Part shown: piece by piece, positions 41,169 through 49,380 of the stretch
How positions within the stretch are numbered: the first letter of the stretch is position 1
Layout of the letters: each line of letters opens with the position of its first letter
DNA from: Bacteroidaceae bacterium
Lineage (GTDB): Bacteria > Bacteroidota > Bacteroidia > Bacteroidales > Bacteroidaceae
NCBI GenBank assembly: GCA_017935785.1
Contig: JAGBGU010000016.1
Location: 1-64,000, forward strand
Length of the DNA: 64,000 bases
Direction: 5' to 3'
The notes under the pieces: generated by a model
What the model was told of the DNA's origin: nothing
Database searches by the model: none
What the model saw: the letters and a program-made list of their open reading frames with translations, nothing else
Made by a program: the position numbers and the translations under genes

Positions 41169-41200
41169 TTTGCACAATTTAAATATATGTGTTACCTTTG
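41169..41200 (+). promoter_or_regulatory. Promoter of the FadL-like porin gene
   Basis: TTTG (41169-41172) and TACCTTTG (41193-41200) are 20 bases apart, 43 bases before the ATG at 41244. The rest of the 332-base clpC-porin gap is AT-rich with no other feature I can support. Confidence 0.7.
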
Positions 41201-41243
41201 CAGCGCAAAACGTAAATATCAATTTTATTATATTATCAAAGAG

Positions 41244-42665
41244 ATGAAGAAAAAACTTTTTGTAACAGCCGCGATGGCTGTATGTGCAGGCTCGGCAATG
41301 GCTGGTGGCTTGCTTACTAACACCAATCAGAATGCCGTTTTCCTGCGTAATCCAGCTCGCGATGCAGTTATTGCAATCGACGGTGTGTACAGCAACCCTG
41401 CCGGTGTGGCCTTCCTTCCTCAGGGATTCCACCTTTCTCTTAGCTGGCAAGGAGCTTTCCAAAAGCGTCAGATTACATCAAATGCACCTTTCTACCTCTT
41501 GAATACCGAAAACCAAAAAGGTGAGCATTTCTTCGAAGGAAAGTCTGTAGCACCTGTTATACCATCGTTCCAGGCAGCCTACGTTATCAATGACAAGTGG
41601 AGCGTTTCTGCCCAGTTTGCCGTTGGTGGCGGTGGAGGAAAGTGTGAGTTCGACAACGGTCTGCCCATGTTTGAGAAATTGGTTGGTGCACAATTGAATA
41701 ATACCGTGAATGGTGGTTTCAAACCCTATTCTCTTAATCAGTCTCTTACTGGAGAACAGTATTTTTATGGTGTTCAGATAGGTGGTACTTATAAGATCAC
41801 TGATATGGTATCTGTATTTGGTGGTTTGCGTGGTGTAATCGCAAGATCAGGTTATACGGGAGCCATTCGCAATATTACGCTTGACGGAAAGAATTCTGCT
41901 TATTATGCGCAGGCTTCCCTTGATGCTGCAAATGCAGCCAAGATGTACCAGGCAGCTGGAGATATGGCCGCTGCTGGCATGTATGCTGATTTAGCGCAAA
42001 AGGCCGGTACAGCCTCTTACGTAATGCAGGATTTGGTTCTCGATTGTGACCAGAGCGCATTCGGCGTAACACCTATCCTTGGCGTCGATGTAAATCTTGG
42101 CAAGCTTAACCTGGCTGCTAAGTACGAATTCCGTACTAAGATTAATTTTGAAAACGAGTCTAACAATAGCGAAAACCTTGCCGCTCTGGCAACACAAGTT
42201 CCTGCAGTGGCTGTATACGCAGACGGAGCTAAGGTACGTTCTGACATCCCTGCTTTGCTGACATTCGGTGCTCAGTATTCAATCCTTAAGAATCTGCGTG
42301 CAATGGGAGGCTTCCACTATTACTTTGATAAGGATGCCAAGGGAAGCGCTACTGATGTAGAAAAGAATACTTGGGAGGTTACTTTCGGTGCTGAATACGA
42401 TGTAAACAATTGGTTGACCGTAAGTGCCGGCGGACAGCGTACAAAATATAATTTTGGTGAAAAGATTCAGGACACTAACTTCAACATCAGTTCAACCGCC
42501 CTTTGTTTAGGCGCCAGTTTCCATGTTAGCAAAATGGTTAATATCAACGCTGGTTACATGCACAGTTTCTATAACGACTATCTGCTCGATAGCGGTAATG
42601 GCATGACTGACCTTTACACCCGCAAAAACGATACATTTGGCGTAAGCGTTGACCTGAAGTTCTAA
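41244..42665 (+). CDS. OmpP1/FadL/TodX family outer-membrane protein
   Basis: The roughly 473-residue protein has a signal peptide (MKKKLFVTAAMAVCAGSAMA) and then the FadL-like NPA phrase (FLRNPARDAVIAIDGVYSNPAGVAFLP). Alternating beta strands run to a C-terminal aromatic residue (GVSVDLKF), as in outer-membrane barrels. FadL-type proteins import hydrophobic molecules such as fatty acids through a lateral opening. Translation should start at 41244; the 32 codons upstream in frame overlap the promoter. The gene is monocistronic between a good promoter and a terminator. Confidence 0.88.
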   Translation: MKKKLFVTAAMAVCAGSAMAGGLLTNTNQNAVFLRNPARDAVIAIDGVYSNPAGVAFLPQGFHLSLSWQGAFQKRQITSNAPFYLLNTENQKGEHFFEGKSVAPVIPSFQAAYVINDKWSVSAQFAVGGGGGKCEFDNGLPMFEKLVGAQLNNTVNGGFKPYSLNQSLTGEQYFYGVQIGGTYKITDMVSVFGGLRGVIARSGYTGAIRNITLDGKNSAYYAQASLDAANAAKMYQAAGDMAAAGMYADLAQKAGTASYVMQDLVLDCDQSAFGVTPILGVDVNLGKLNLAAKYEFRTKINFENESNNSENLAALATQVPAVAVYADGAKVRSDIPALLTFGAQYSILKNLRAMGGFHYYFDKDAKGSATDVEKNTWEVTFGAEYDVNNWLTVSAGGQRTKYNFGEKIQDTNFNISSTALCLGASFHVSKMVNINAGYMHSFYNDYLLDSGNGMTDLYTRKNDTFGVSVDLKF

Positions 42666-42706
42666 TTTCATTCATAGATTATACATATTATTTATTAGTT
42701 GCTAAG

Positions 42707-42741
42707 ACCGGATTCCTTTAGTTGTGGGAGTCCGGTTTTTT
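42707..42741 (+). terminator. Terminator of FadL-like porin gene
   Basis: ACCGGA and TCCGGT pair, with CC/GG contacts inside the loop, followed by seven T residues. Confidence 0.82.
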
Positions 42742-42795
42742 TATAGTGTAAAAAATAATTTATGTCAGATTTTCCTACTACGTAACGGAATTCTA

Positions 42796-42837
42796 TTTTC
42801 CTCGCGTAGAATTAGTTTTTCCCTCGCGAGGAAAAAA
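42796..42837. repeat. Paired CCTC(C/G)CGAGG palindromes
   Basis: TTTTCCTCGCG (42796-42806) and TTTTTCCCTCGCGAGGAAAAAA (spanning 42816-42837) repeat the paired design seen at 12783-12820 and 27780-27818. The second half is close to a perfect palindrome centred on CGCG. Confidence 0.6.
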
Positions 42838-42923
42838 TAATCCCTTCGTATAGCAGTGTTGCTGCTGTAAAGTTTTTTTGTTGATATTTTCTCACTTGCC
42901 AGTAAGCAACTATACCTCTCTTT

Positions 42924-42977
42924 GGGGATTTTTCCCCTAGTGTGAGGGAAATTCCCCTAAAATATAGGAAATTTCCC
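42924..42977. repeat. Cluster of GGGAAA/TTTCCC inverted motifs
   Basis: Three overlapping short palindromes (GGGGATTTTTCCCC, GGGAAATTCCCC and GGAAATTTCC) follow each other between 42924 and 42977, some 80 bases upstream of the basic secreted protein gene. A TACTTTTG at 43001-43008 is a candidate -7 box for that gene. Apart from these and the CGCG palindromes, the 42742-43054 gap shows nothing. Confidence 0.5.
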
Positions 42978-43054
42978 TTTTTTCTTAATTTTTATCCTTG
43001 TACTTTTGCATCAGAAATCATTAACGATAATTTATAAAAGAAAGGAGAAATATT

Positions 43055-43978
43055 ATGAAACGCTACATTCTTACATTGGTTTTGGCTTGCACAGCTTGTA
43101 TTAGTGCTTTGGCCATGAGTTATGAAGAGGCACGCAGAGAAGCTCATTATCTGACAGACAAAATGGCATATGAGCTTAATCTAAATGCAGACCAGTACGA
43201 CTATGCTTATGAAATTAATTTAGACTATCTGCTCAGCTTGCGTTCGCATCGTGATATTAACGGTTTGTATTATCGTCATCGTCTTGCTGACCTCCGAGAT
43301 ATTCTGTACGATTGGCAATACAATCTGTTCCTGGCTGCCGATTATTTCCTGCGCCCCGTAATTTGGCGTAACTCTTGCTGGTACTTTCCCATTTACGCTC
43401 ACTATAGAAGAGGGCATTTCTTCTATGCGCATCCAAGAGTCTATCATCATTATGTTGGCGGTCATGCACGTTCGCATTATCATGGCGGATTTTATGCCGG
43501 TAGAAGACCGCATTGGAACAAAGGTTTCAGAGGGTCTCATATGGGGCGTATAGAACATAATAAACATAAAAGAAACAGCACGTTCCGTGGTAATGGTTAT
43601 AGTTTTAATTTACCTGATAAGGGGCATGGAAAACCTTCAGCATCAGTCAATGGCGGACGCAGCACAACCCAACGTCATCAAACGGACAGAAAGTCTTCAG
43701 TAGATAATAATCGTACTAATTCACATAGCATGCACAGTTCGCGTATAGAGCGCTCGGCAAGCCAGGTAAATAAACAAAATTTGGCACATGGAAAGTCTGG
43801 CCGTGTAACTTTTAAAAACAGCAGCACATATTCTACTGTAAATCGTTCCAATGCTACCAACTCTTCACGCAACCATTCGGTTAGTAGTCCTAAACGGCAT
43901 GAGAGAAATGCGAGTTTTTCATCAACAAGATCCTCAGGAAGAGATAACGGGGCCAGAACAGGACGTGGAGGAAGATAA
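43055..43978 (+). CDS. Secreted basic His/Arg/Ser-rich protein
   Basis: The 307-residue protein has a signal peptide (MKRYILTLVLACTACISALA) and then a helical region of about 80 residues (YEEARREAHYLTDKMAYELNLNADQYDYAYEINLDYL) that resembles a Spy/CpxP-like metal- or stress-related helix hairpin. Residues 105-165 are packed with His, Tyr and Gly (HYRRGHFFYAHPRVYHHYVGGHARSHYHG is one stretch, quoted only by its composition elsewhere). The last 130 residues are disordered, Ser/Asn/Arg/His-rich. I do not recognise the family. His clusters suggest metal binding; this is inference. Confidence 0.7.
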   Translation: MKRYILTLVLACTACISALAMSYEEARREAHYLTDKMAYELNLNADQYDYAYEINLDYLLSLRSHRDINGLYYRHRLADLRDILYDWQYNLFLAADYFLRPVIWRNSCWYFPIYAHYRRGHFFYAHPRVYHHYVGGHARSHYHGGFYAGRRPHWNKGFRGSHMGRIEHNKHKRNSTFRGNGYSFNLPDKGHGKPSASVNGGRSTTQRHQTDRKSSVDNNRTNSHSMHSSRIERSASQVNKQNLAHGKSGRVTFKNSSTYSTVNRSNATNSSRNHSVSSPKRHERNASFSSTRSSGRDNGARTGRGGR

Positions 43979-44045
43979 ATAAATAACATTTATTAATTAA
44001 TCTCACTTTAATCATCAACTGACAAAATAATCGTATTTTAAAAAG

Positions 44046-44064
44046 GCAGAACCATACGTTCTGC
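44046..44064 (+). terminator. Hairpin between the basic protein gene and carB
   Basis: GCAGAAC-catac-GTTCTGC is a perfect 7-bp stem 68 bases after the stop codon, without a T tract. It is a weak terminator or a leader element. The remainder of the 43979-44181 gap holds the carB promoter. Confidence 0.4.
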
Positions 44065-44112
44065 GCTAAAACGAAACTTTTTCATACAATATTGCAAAGG
44101 TAATGTCTGTTT

Positions 44113-44146
44113 TTTGGGATAATCTGAAAAATATTCATTACCTTTG
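44113..44146 (+). promoter_or_regulatory. Candidate promoter of carB-fabI
   Basis: TACCTTTG (44139-44146) fits the -7 box 35 bases before the ATG. TTTG at 44113-44116 is 22 bases upstream, slightly far for the -33 box. Confidence 0.5.
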
Positions 44147-44181
44147 CGTAATTAAAGAAACCAACAACCAAAAATACGATA

Positions 44182-47100
44182 ATGAAAAAGAAGTTGAAGA
44201 ATGTGCTCGTCCTTGGCTCGGGAGCATTGAAAATCGGCCAGGCCGGAGAATTTGATTACTCAGGCAGTCAAGCACTCAAGGCATTGCGCGAAGAGGGTAT
44301 ACGCTCGATTCTGGTCAATCCCAATATTGCAACTATTCAAACCAGTGAGGGCATTGCAGATAAGGTATATTTCCTTCCTGTAAATACTCATTTTGTTACA
44401 GAAATTATTAAGAAGGAACGCCCGGACGGTATACTTTTAGCATTCGGCGGACAAACCGCCCTGAACTGCGGTACAGAACTTTATCTTAATGGCACTCTGA
44501 AAGAGTATGGTGTTGAGGTATTGGGTACCAGCGTTGAGGCGATTATGAATACCGAGGACAGAGACCTTTTCGTAAAGGAACTTAACAAGATAGACATGAA
44601 GGTGCCCGTAAGCCAGGCCTGCGAAAGCTTGGAAGAGGCGCTTGAGGCTGCAAGAAAAATAGGATTCCCCATAATGATTCGTTCAGCTTATGCGCTAGGA
44701 GGATTAGGCTCAGGAGTGTGCAAGGACGAACAGTCATTCATTGAACTTGCAGAATCAGCCTTTACATTTGCACCGCAGGTTTTGGTGGAAGAAAGTCTTA
44801 AAGGTTGGAAAGAAATAGAGTTTGAGGTTATCCGCGACGCCAATGACCGCTGCTTTACGGTTGCCAGCATGGAGAACTTTGATCCCCTGGGTATTCATAC
44901 GGGAGAATCAATAGTTGTAGCTCCTACATGCTCTCTCACTGAAGAACAGGTTGCGATGCTTCAGGAGATTGCCGTTAAATGTGTGCGCCACTTAAACATA
45001 GTAGGGGAGTGCAACATTCAGTATGCCTTCAATGCCGTAACAAACGATTATCGTATCATAGAAATCAATGCCCGTCTGAGCCGTTCCTCTGCTTTGGCGT
45101 CAAAAGCAACAGGATATCCCCTGGCTTTTGTGGCAGCCAAAATAGCTTTGGGCTATACGCTGGACCAGATAGGCGAAATGGGTACAACCAATTCTGCCTA
45201 CGTAGCTCCTTCGCTCGATTATCTCATCTGCAAGATTCCACGTTGGGACCTTACTAAGTTTGCAGGTGTGAGCCGCCGAATCGGTTCAAGCATGAAGTCT
45301 GTTGGTGAAATCATGTCAATCGGCCGCACTTTTGAAGAGCTCATTCAGAAAGGCTTGCGTATGATTGGACAGGGAATGCATGGATTTGTTGGCAACGACC
45401 ATACCAAATTCGAGAATCTTGATGACGAATTGGCCAACCCCACTGACTTGCGAATTTTTGCCATTGCACAGGCATTGGAAGAGGGTTATACTATCGACCG
45501 CATTGTAGAACTTACAAAAATAGATCCTTGGTTCCTCGAAAGACTGAAGAACATAGTGGATTATAAGGCTAAACTGAGCGAATACAACAGTGTAGAGGAA
45601 ATCCCCGCTGATGTAATGCGTCAGGCAAAGATTATGGGCTTCAGCGACTTCCAAATTGCCCGATTTGTGCTGAAGAATGCCGCAGGAAACATGGAGAAGG
45701 AAAATCTCAGCGTGCGTGCTTACCGTAAGAAACTCGGTATTGTTCCTGCTGTGAAGAGAATCCCCACAGTTGCAAGCGAGCACCCCGATCTCACCAACTA
45801 TCTCTATATGACCTATGCAGTAGAGGGTTATGACATCAATTATTATAATAATGAGAAGAGTGTCATTGTAATGGGTTCTGGTGCATATCGTATCGGTTCA
45901 AGTGTGGAGTTTGACTGGTGTTCTGTAAATGCCATCAACACCGCACGCAAGCTGGGTTATAAGAGCATCATGATCAACTATAACCCCGAAACCGTTTCTA
46001 CAGACTACGATATGTGTGACCGTCTGTACTTTGACGAGCTTTCTTTCGAGCGTGTACTTGATGTGATAGATCTGGAACAGCCTCGCGGTGTAATCGTTTC
46101 TGTGGGTGGTCAGATTCCCAACAATTTGGCAATGAAACTTTATCGTCAGGGAGTGCCCATTTTGGGTACATCACCCATCAGCATTGACCGTGCAGAAAAC
46201 CGTAACAAGTTCTCTGCGATGCTTGACCAACTTGGAATAGATCAGCCTGAATGGAGCGCGCTGACCTCAATGGACGATGTAAAAGCTTTTGTTGACAAGG
46301 TAGGTTATCCTGTTCTTGTTCGCCCCAGTTATGTACTTTCCGGCGCAGCCATGAACGTTTGTCATGACGATGAGGAGTTGAAGCGCTTCCTTGAGATGGC
46401 TTCGGAGGTAAGTAAAGAGTATCCCGTGGTTATCAGTCAGTTCATGCAGGAAACCAATGAGATTGAGTTTGATGCAGTTGCGCAGAATGGAGAGATTGTA
46501 GAATATGCAATTAGTGAGCACGTTGAATATGCTGGTGTTCACTCTGGTGATGCAACGATGGTATTCCCTGCACAACAGATATCTTTTGCCATAGCACGTC
46601 GTATCAAGAAAATCTCACGCGCTATAGCCAAAGAACTTAATATATCAGGACCTTTCAATATCCAGTTCCTTGCCAAGGGTAATATTGTTAAGGTAATTGA
46701 ATGTAATCTGCGCGCAAGCCGTTCGTTCCCCTTTGTCAGCAAAGTGCTGAAGCGAAACTTCATCGAAACTGCTACAAAGATTATGCTTGACGCACCCTAT
46801 AGCAAGCCAGATAAGAGCGCATTCGACATTGATCGTATCGGTGTTAAGGCCAGTCAGTTCTCATTTGCTCGTTTGCAGAATGCAGACCCTGTTTTGGGTG
46901 TAGACATGTCTTCAACAGGCGAAGTCGGATGCTTGGGTGACGATTATAATGAGGCATTGCTCAATGCCCTTATTGCCACAGGCTATAAGATTCCCTCAAA
47001 AGAAAAGAGCATAATGGTTAGTAGCGGTGAAACCAAGAGCAAGGTTGCTTTGCTTGATGTGGCGCATGCTTTGGTAAATGCGGGCTACAAGATTTGTGCT

Positions 47101-47412
47101 ACGGCAGGAACGGCAAAATTCCTTGAAGAAAATGGTGTGAAGGCTACTCCTGTATATTGGCCTGATGAGTTTGACGGAGCTGAAAACAATGTTATGCGCA
47201 TGATTAGCGACCATTGCTTCGACCTCATCATTAATATCCCCAAGAATCATACAAAACGTGAGTTGACAAACGGTTATAGGATTCGTCGCGGTGCGATTGA
47301 CCATAATATTCCTCTCATCACCAATGCGCGTTTGGCAAAAGCCTTCATTGAAGCATTTACAAGCTTGCAGTTGGAAGATATCCAGATTAAGAGTTGGCAG
47401 GAATACGAATAA
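44182..47412 (+). CDS. carB: Carbamoyl-phosphate synthase large subunit
   Basis: The 1076-residue enzyme makes carbamoyl phosphate from bicarbonate, ammonia and two ATP for arginine and pyrimidine synthesis. It has the duplicated ATP-grasp halves: first LGSGALKIGQAGEFDYSGSQA, and second MGSGAYRIGSSVEFDWCSVNA near residue 570, with the allosteric MGS-like domain at the C-terminus (VALLDVAHALVNAGYKICATAGTAKFL). Length is full. The glutaminase partner carA is not upstream or downstream, which is unusual because the two normally adjoin. fabI follows after 17 bases and is probably co-transcribed. Confidence 0.96.
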   Translation: MKKKLKNVLVLGSGALKIGQAGEFDYSGSQALKALREEGIRSILVNPNIATIQTSEGIADKVYFLPVNTHFVTEIIKKERPDGILLAFGGQTALNCGTELYLNGTLKEYGVEVLGTSVEAIMNTEDRDLFVKELNKIDMKVPVSQACESLEEALEAARKIGFPIMIRSAYALGGLGSGVCKDEQSFIELAESAFTFAPQVLVEESLKGWKEIEFEVIRDANDRCFTVASMENFDPLGIHTGESIVVAPTCSLTEEQVAMLQEIAVKCVRHLNIVGECNIQYAFNAVTNDYRIIEINARLSRSSALASKATGYPLAFVAAKIALGYTLDQIGEMGTTNSAYVAPSLDYLICKIPRWDLTKFAGVSRRIGSSMKSVGEIMSIGRTFEELIQKGLRMIGQGMHGFVGNDHTKFENLDDELANPTDLRIFAIAQALEEGYTIDRIVELTKIDPWFLERLKNIVDYKAKLSEYNSVEEIPADVMRQAKIMGFSDFQIARFVLKNAAGNMEKENLSVRAYRKKLGIVPAVKRIPTVASEHPDLTNYLYMTYAVEGYDINYYNNEKSVIVMGSGAYRIGSSVEFDWCSVNAINTARKLGYKSIMINYNPETVSTDYDMCDRLYFDELSFERVLDVIDLEQPRGVIVSVGGQIPNNLAMKLYRQGVPILGTSPISIDRAENRNKFSAMLDQLGIDQPEWSALTSMDDVKAFVDKVGYPVLVRPSYVLSGAAMNVCHDDEELKRFLEMASEVSKEYPVVISQFMQETNEIEFDAVAQNGEIVEYAISEHVEYAGVHSGDATMVFPAQQISFAIARRIKKISRAIAKELNISGPFNIQFLAKGNIVKVIECNLRASRSFPFVSKVLKRNFIETATKIMLDAPYSKPDKSAFDIDRIGVKASQFSFARLQNADPVLGVDMSSTGEVGCLGDDYNEALLNALIATGYKIPSKEKSIMVSSGETKSKVALLDVAHALVNAGYKICATAGTAKFLEENGVKATPVYWPDEFDGAENNVMRMISDHCFDLIINIPKNHTKRELTNGYRIRRGAIDHNIPLITNARLAKAFIEAFTSLQLEDIQIKSWQEYE

Positions 47413-47429
47413 TTAATTAAAGTAAGTCT

Positions 47430-48293
47430 ATGGCTTATAACTTGTTAAAAGGAAAACGAGGAATCATCTTCGGAGCGCTTAATGACCAGTCTATCGCGTG
47501 GAAGGTAGCGGAGAGAGCGTTTGAAGAAGGCGCACAAATTGTGCTGACCAATACACCTGTAGCTTGCAGAATGGGTACAATTTCTCAACTGGCGGAAAAG
47601 ACAAAATCCACAGTAATAGCCGCTGACGCAACAAAAGTGGAAGATTTGGAAATGCTTTTCGGCGAGGCAATTAAGGTGTTGGACGGTAAGATAGATTTCG
47701 TTTTGCATTCATGCGCAATGTCTGCCAACATGCGTAAAAAACGTCCGTATGATGATTTGGACTATGGATTGCTTGACAAAACACTTGACATCTCTGCAAT
47801 TTCTTTCCACAAGATGCTTCAGGTGGCCAAGAAATTGGATGCTTTAAACGATTTTGCATCAGTTCTGGCTCTAACTTATGTGGCAAGCCATCGTACATTT
47901 TTCGGATACAATGACATGGCAGATGCAAAGTCGCTTCTTGAAAGTATTGCTCGTAGTTTTGGTTATATTTACGGGCGCGAAAAAGGAGTTCGCGTGAATA
48001 CAATTTCACAATCGCCCACATATACAACTGCAGGTGGAGGTATTAAAGGTTTCGACGGCTTGTTTGATTTCGCTGACCGAATGTCGCCACTTGGCAATGC
48101 TAATGCGGACGAATGTGCAGACTATTGCGTCGTTATGTTTTCAGACCTCACCAGAAAAGTTACAATGCAAACGCTTTTCCACGACGGCGGTTTCTCCAAT
48201 ATGGGAATGTCATTGCGTGGCATGACGCAATATAACAAATCGTTCATTGACGAGAATACAGACAAAGAAACCGGTAAAATAATTTACGGATAA
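47430..48293 (+). CDS. fabI: Enoyl-ACP reductase FabI
   Basis: The 287-residue NADH-dependent enzyme completes each round of fatty-acid elongation. The N-terminal nucleotide loop is GKRGIIFGALNDQSIAWKVAE, typical of FabI's GxxxxxSxAxxxA variant. The active-site block LTYVASHRTFFGYNDMADAKS carries the Tyr-(Tyr)-Lys catalytic set, and the substrate loop NTISQSPTYTTAGGGI follows. It lacks any transmembrane part and acts in the cytoplasm. Pairing with carB has no obvious metabolic logic. Confidence 0.95.
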   Translation: MAYNLLKGKRGIIFGALNDQSIAWKVAERAFEEGAQIVLTNTPVACRMGTISQLAEKTKSTVIAADATKVEDLEMLFGEAIKVLDGKIDFVLHSCAMSANMRKKRPYDDLDYGLLDKTLDISAISFHKMLQVAKKLDALNDFASVLALTYVASHRTFFGYNDMADAKSLLESIARSFGYIYGREKGVRVNTISQSPTYTTAGGGIKGFDGLFDFADRMSPLGNANADECADYCVVMFSDLTRKVTMQTLFHDGGFSNMGMSLRGMTQYNKSFIDENTDKETGKIIYG

Positions 48294-48305
48294 TTTCCTA
48301 CAATA

Positions 48306-48356
48306 AATAATCCTCCAGAATGCCATATAATATAAAAAGCATTCCGGAGGATTATT
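48306..48356. terminator. Long hairpin between convergent fabI and GH25 genes
   Basis: AATAATCCTCC-a-GAATGC and GCATTC-c-GGAGGATTATT form an 18-bp stem with one A-C mismatch and a 15-base AT-rich loop. It sits in the convergent gap 12 bases after fabI and probably serves both sides. Confidence 0.8.
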
Positions 48357-48438
48357 GAATAAAAACAAAAAAATCAGTTTTTTAAATCTATCATATTATC
48401 GGCATTATGTTTACTGGAATCTTTTAATAATACTATTT

Positions 48439-49323
48439 CTATTCTTTTAAAGTAAGATTTGTGAGTTCTTGCAAGGAACCGTTAAAGATATTGCAGTCTA
48501 CATCTCCTTTAATGCCATCTAACTGGCCGCAATCTGTATGTTGCCAGAATTTCCATTCGCCTTTGTACTGAAGTTCCGGTACGTGGTAATGAGCAATCCA
48601 AAATGGGTATTGGTCAAATAACGGGTCGGACAAATACTTTTCACGAAATTTGAAGCCTGTGTATAGTATTGGTTTTACGCCATAGCGTTTTTCTACTATG
48701 TCCAACCATTTTTTTACGTTACGCTGCAATTCCTTAGTGCTGCTTTTCCCAATATGTTCTACATCTAATACCGGCGGTAAATCTCCAGGTTCAAGGTGTA
48801 CTTGATGCAAATAAAACTGGGCTTGTTTTACCGGATCTATGTCAGGTACAAAGAAATGGTAAGTACCGCGAATAAAATCGTTTTTCTTGGCCTGATAGAA
48901 ATTGTAGTTGAAGTGCTCGTCCATGAGGGTCATTCCTTCAGTGGACTTTATGAAAACAAATCTTACCGGGTCATTGTTCAAACTTGCATTGCGGAGGACT
49001 TCCCAGTCTATCTCACCCTGGTAATGGCTTATATCTATACCGCGAATATTATAACCGACCGGATAGATGGCTTCTTTGTGCGATGCCTTCCATCTGAAAC
49101 TGTGCGGACTGACAAAAAAACAATATATTATTGCAAGATAAACACAGCAGACGGCTGCTCCCCCAATCCAATATGCCCATACAGGAATACCTTTCAACCA
49201 TTTTAAGAAGGAAGAACTTTTATGCTTTGAATTTTTCCTTTTTGGGGGTTGTGTATTCCGTTTCTTGTAATTACGGTTATAATTATTTGATTTTAGGGTT
49301 GTTCCGGATTTATTAAAAGCCAT
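48439..49323 (-). CDS. Membrane-anchored GH25 lysozyme
   Basis: The roughly 294-residue muramidase starts at the ATG 49323 (MAFNKSG); the 17 codons upstream would run into the pfk terminator. After a Lys/Asn-rich cytoplasmic stretch comes one membrane helix (WAYWIGGAAVCCVYLAIIY, about 48-66). The GH25 domain follows with GIDISHYQGEIDW (Asp) and PPVLDVEHIG (Asp-x-Glu catalytic pair), plus PILYTGFKF. It would cleave peptidoglycan from the periplasmic face. The anchor means it is a cell's own remodelling enzyme, not an exported weapon. Confidence 0.9.
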   Translation of the reverse strand: MAFNKSGTTLKSNNYNRNYKKRNTQPPKRKNSKHKSSSFLKWLKGIPVWAYWIGGAAVCCVYLAIIYCFFVSPHSFRWKASHKEAIYPVGYNIRGIDISHYQGEIDWEVLRNASLNNDPVRFVFIKSTEGMTLMDEHFNYNFYQAKKNDFIRGTYHFFVPDIDPVKQAQFYLHQVHLEPGDLPPVLDVEHIGKSSTKELQRNVKKWLDIVEKRYGVKPILYTGFKFREKYLSDPLFDQYPFWIAHYHVPELQYKGEWKFWQHTDCGQLDGIKGDVDCNIFNGSLQELTNLTLKE

Positions 49324-49328
49324 TCTGT

Positions 49329-49364
49329 AAAAAAATATATGTGCCGGAAGACTCCGGCACATAT
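49329..49364 (-). terminator. Terminator of the PPi-phosphofructokinase gene
   Basis: ATATGTGCCGGA and TCCGGCACATAT make a perfect 12-bp stem with loop AGAC, followed on the minus strand by seven T residues. It ends just upstream of the lysozyme ATG. Confidence 0.92.
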
Positions 49365-49380
49365 TAATAGGCATATATAA

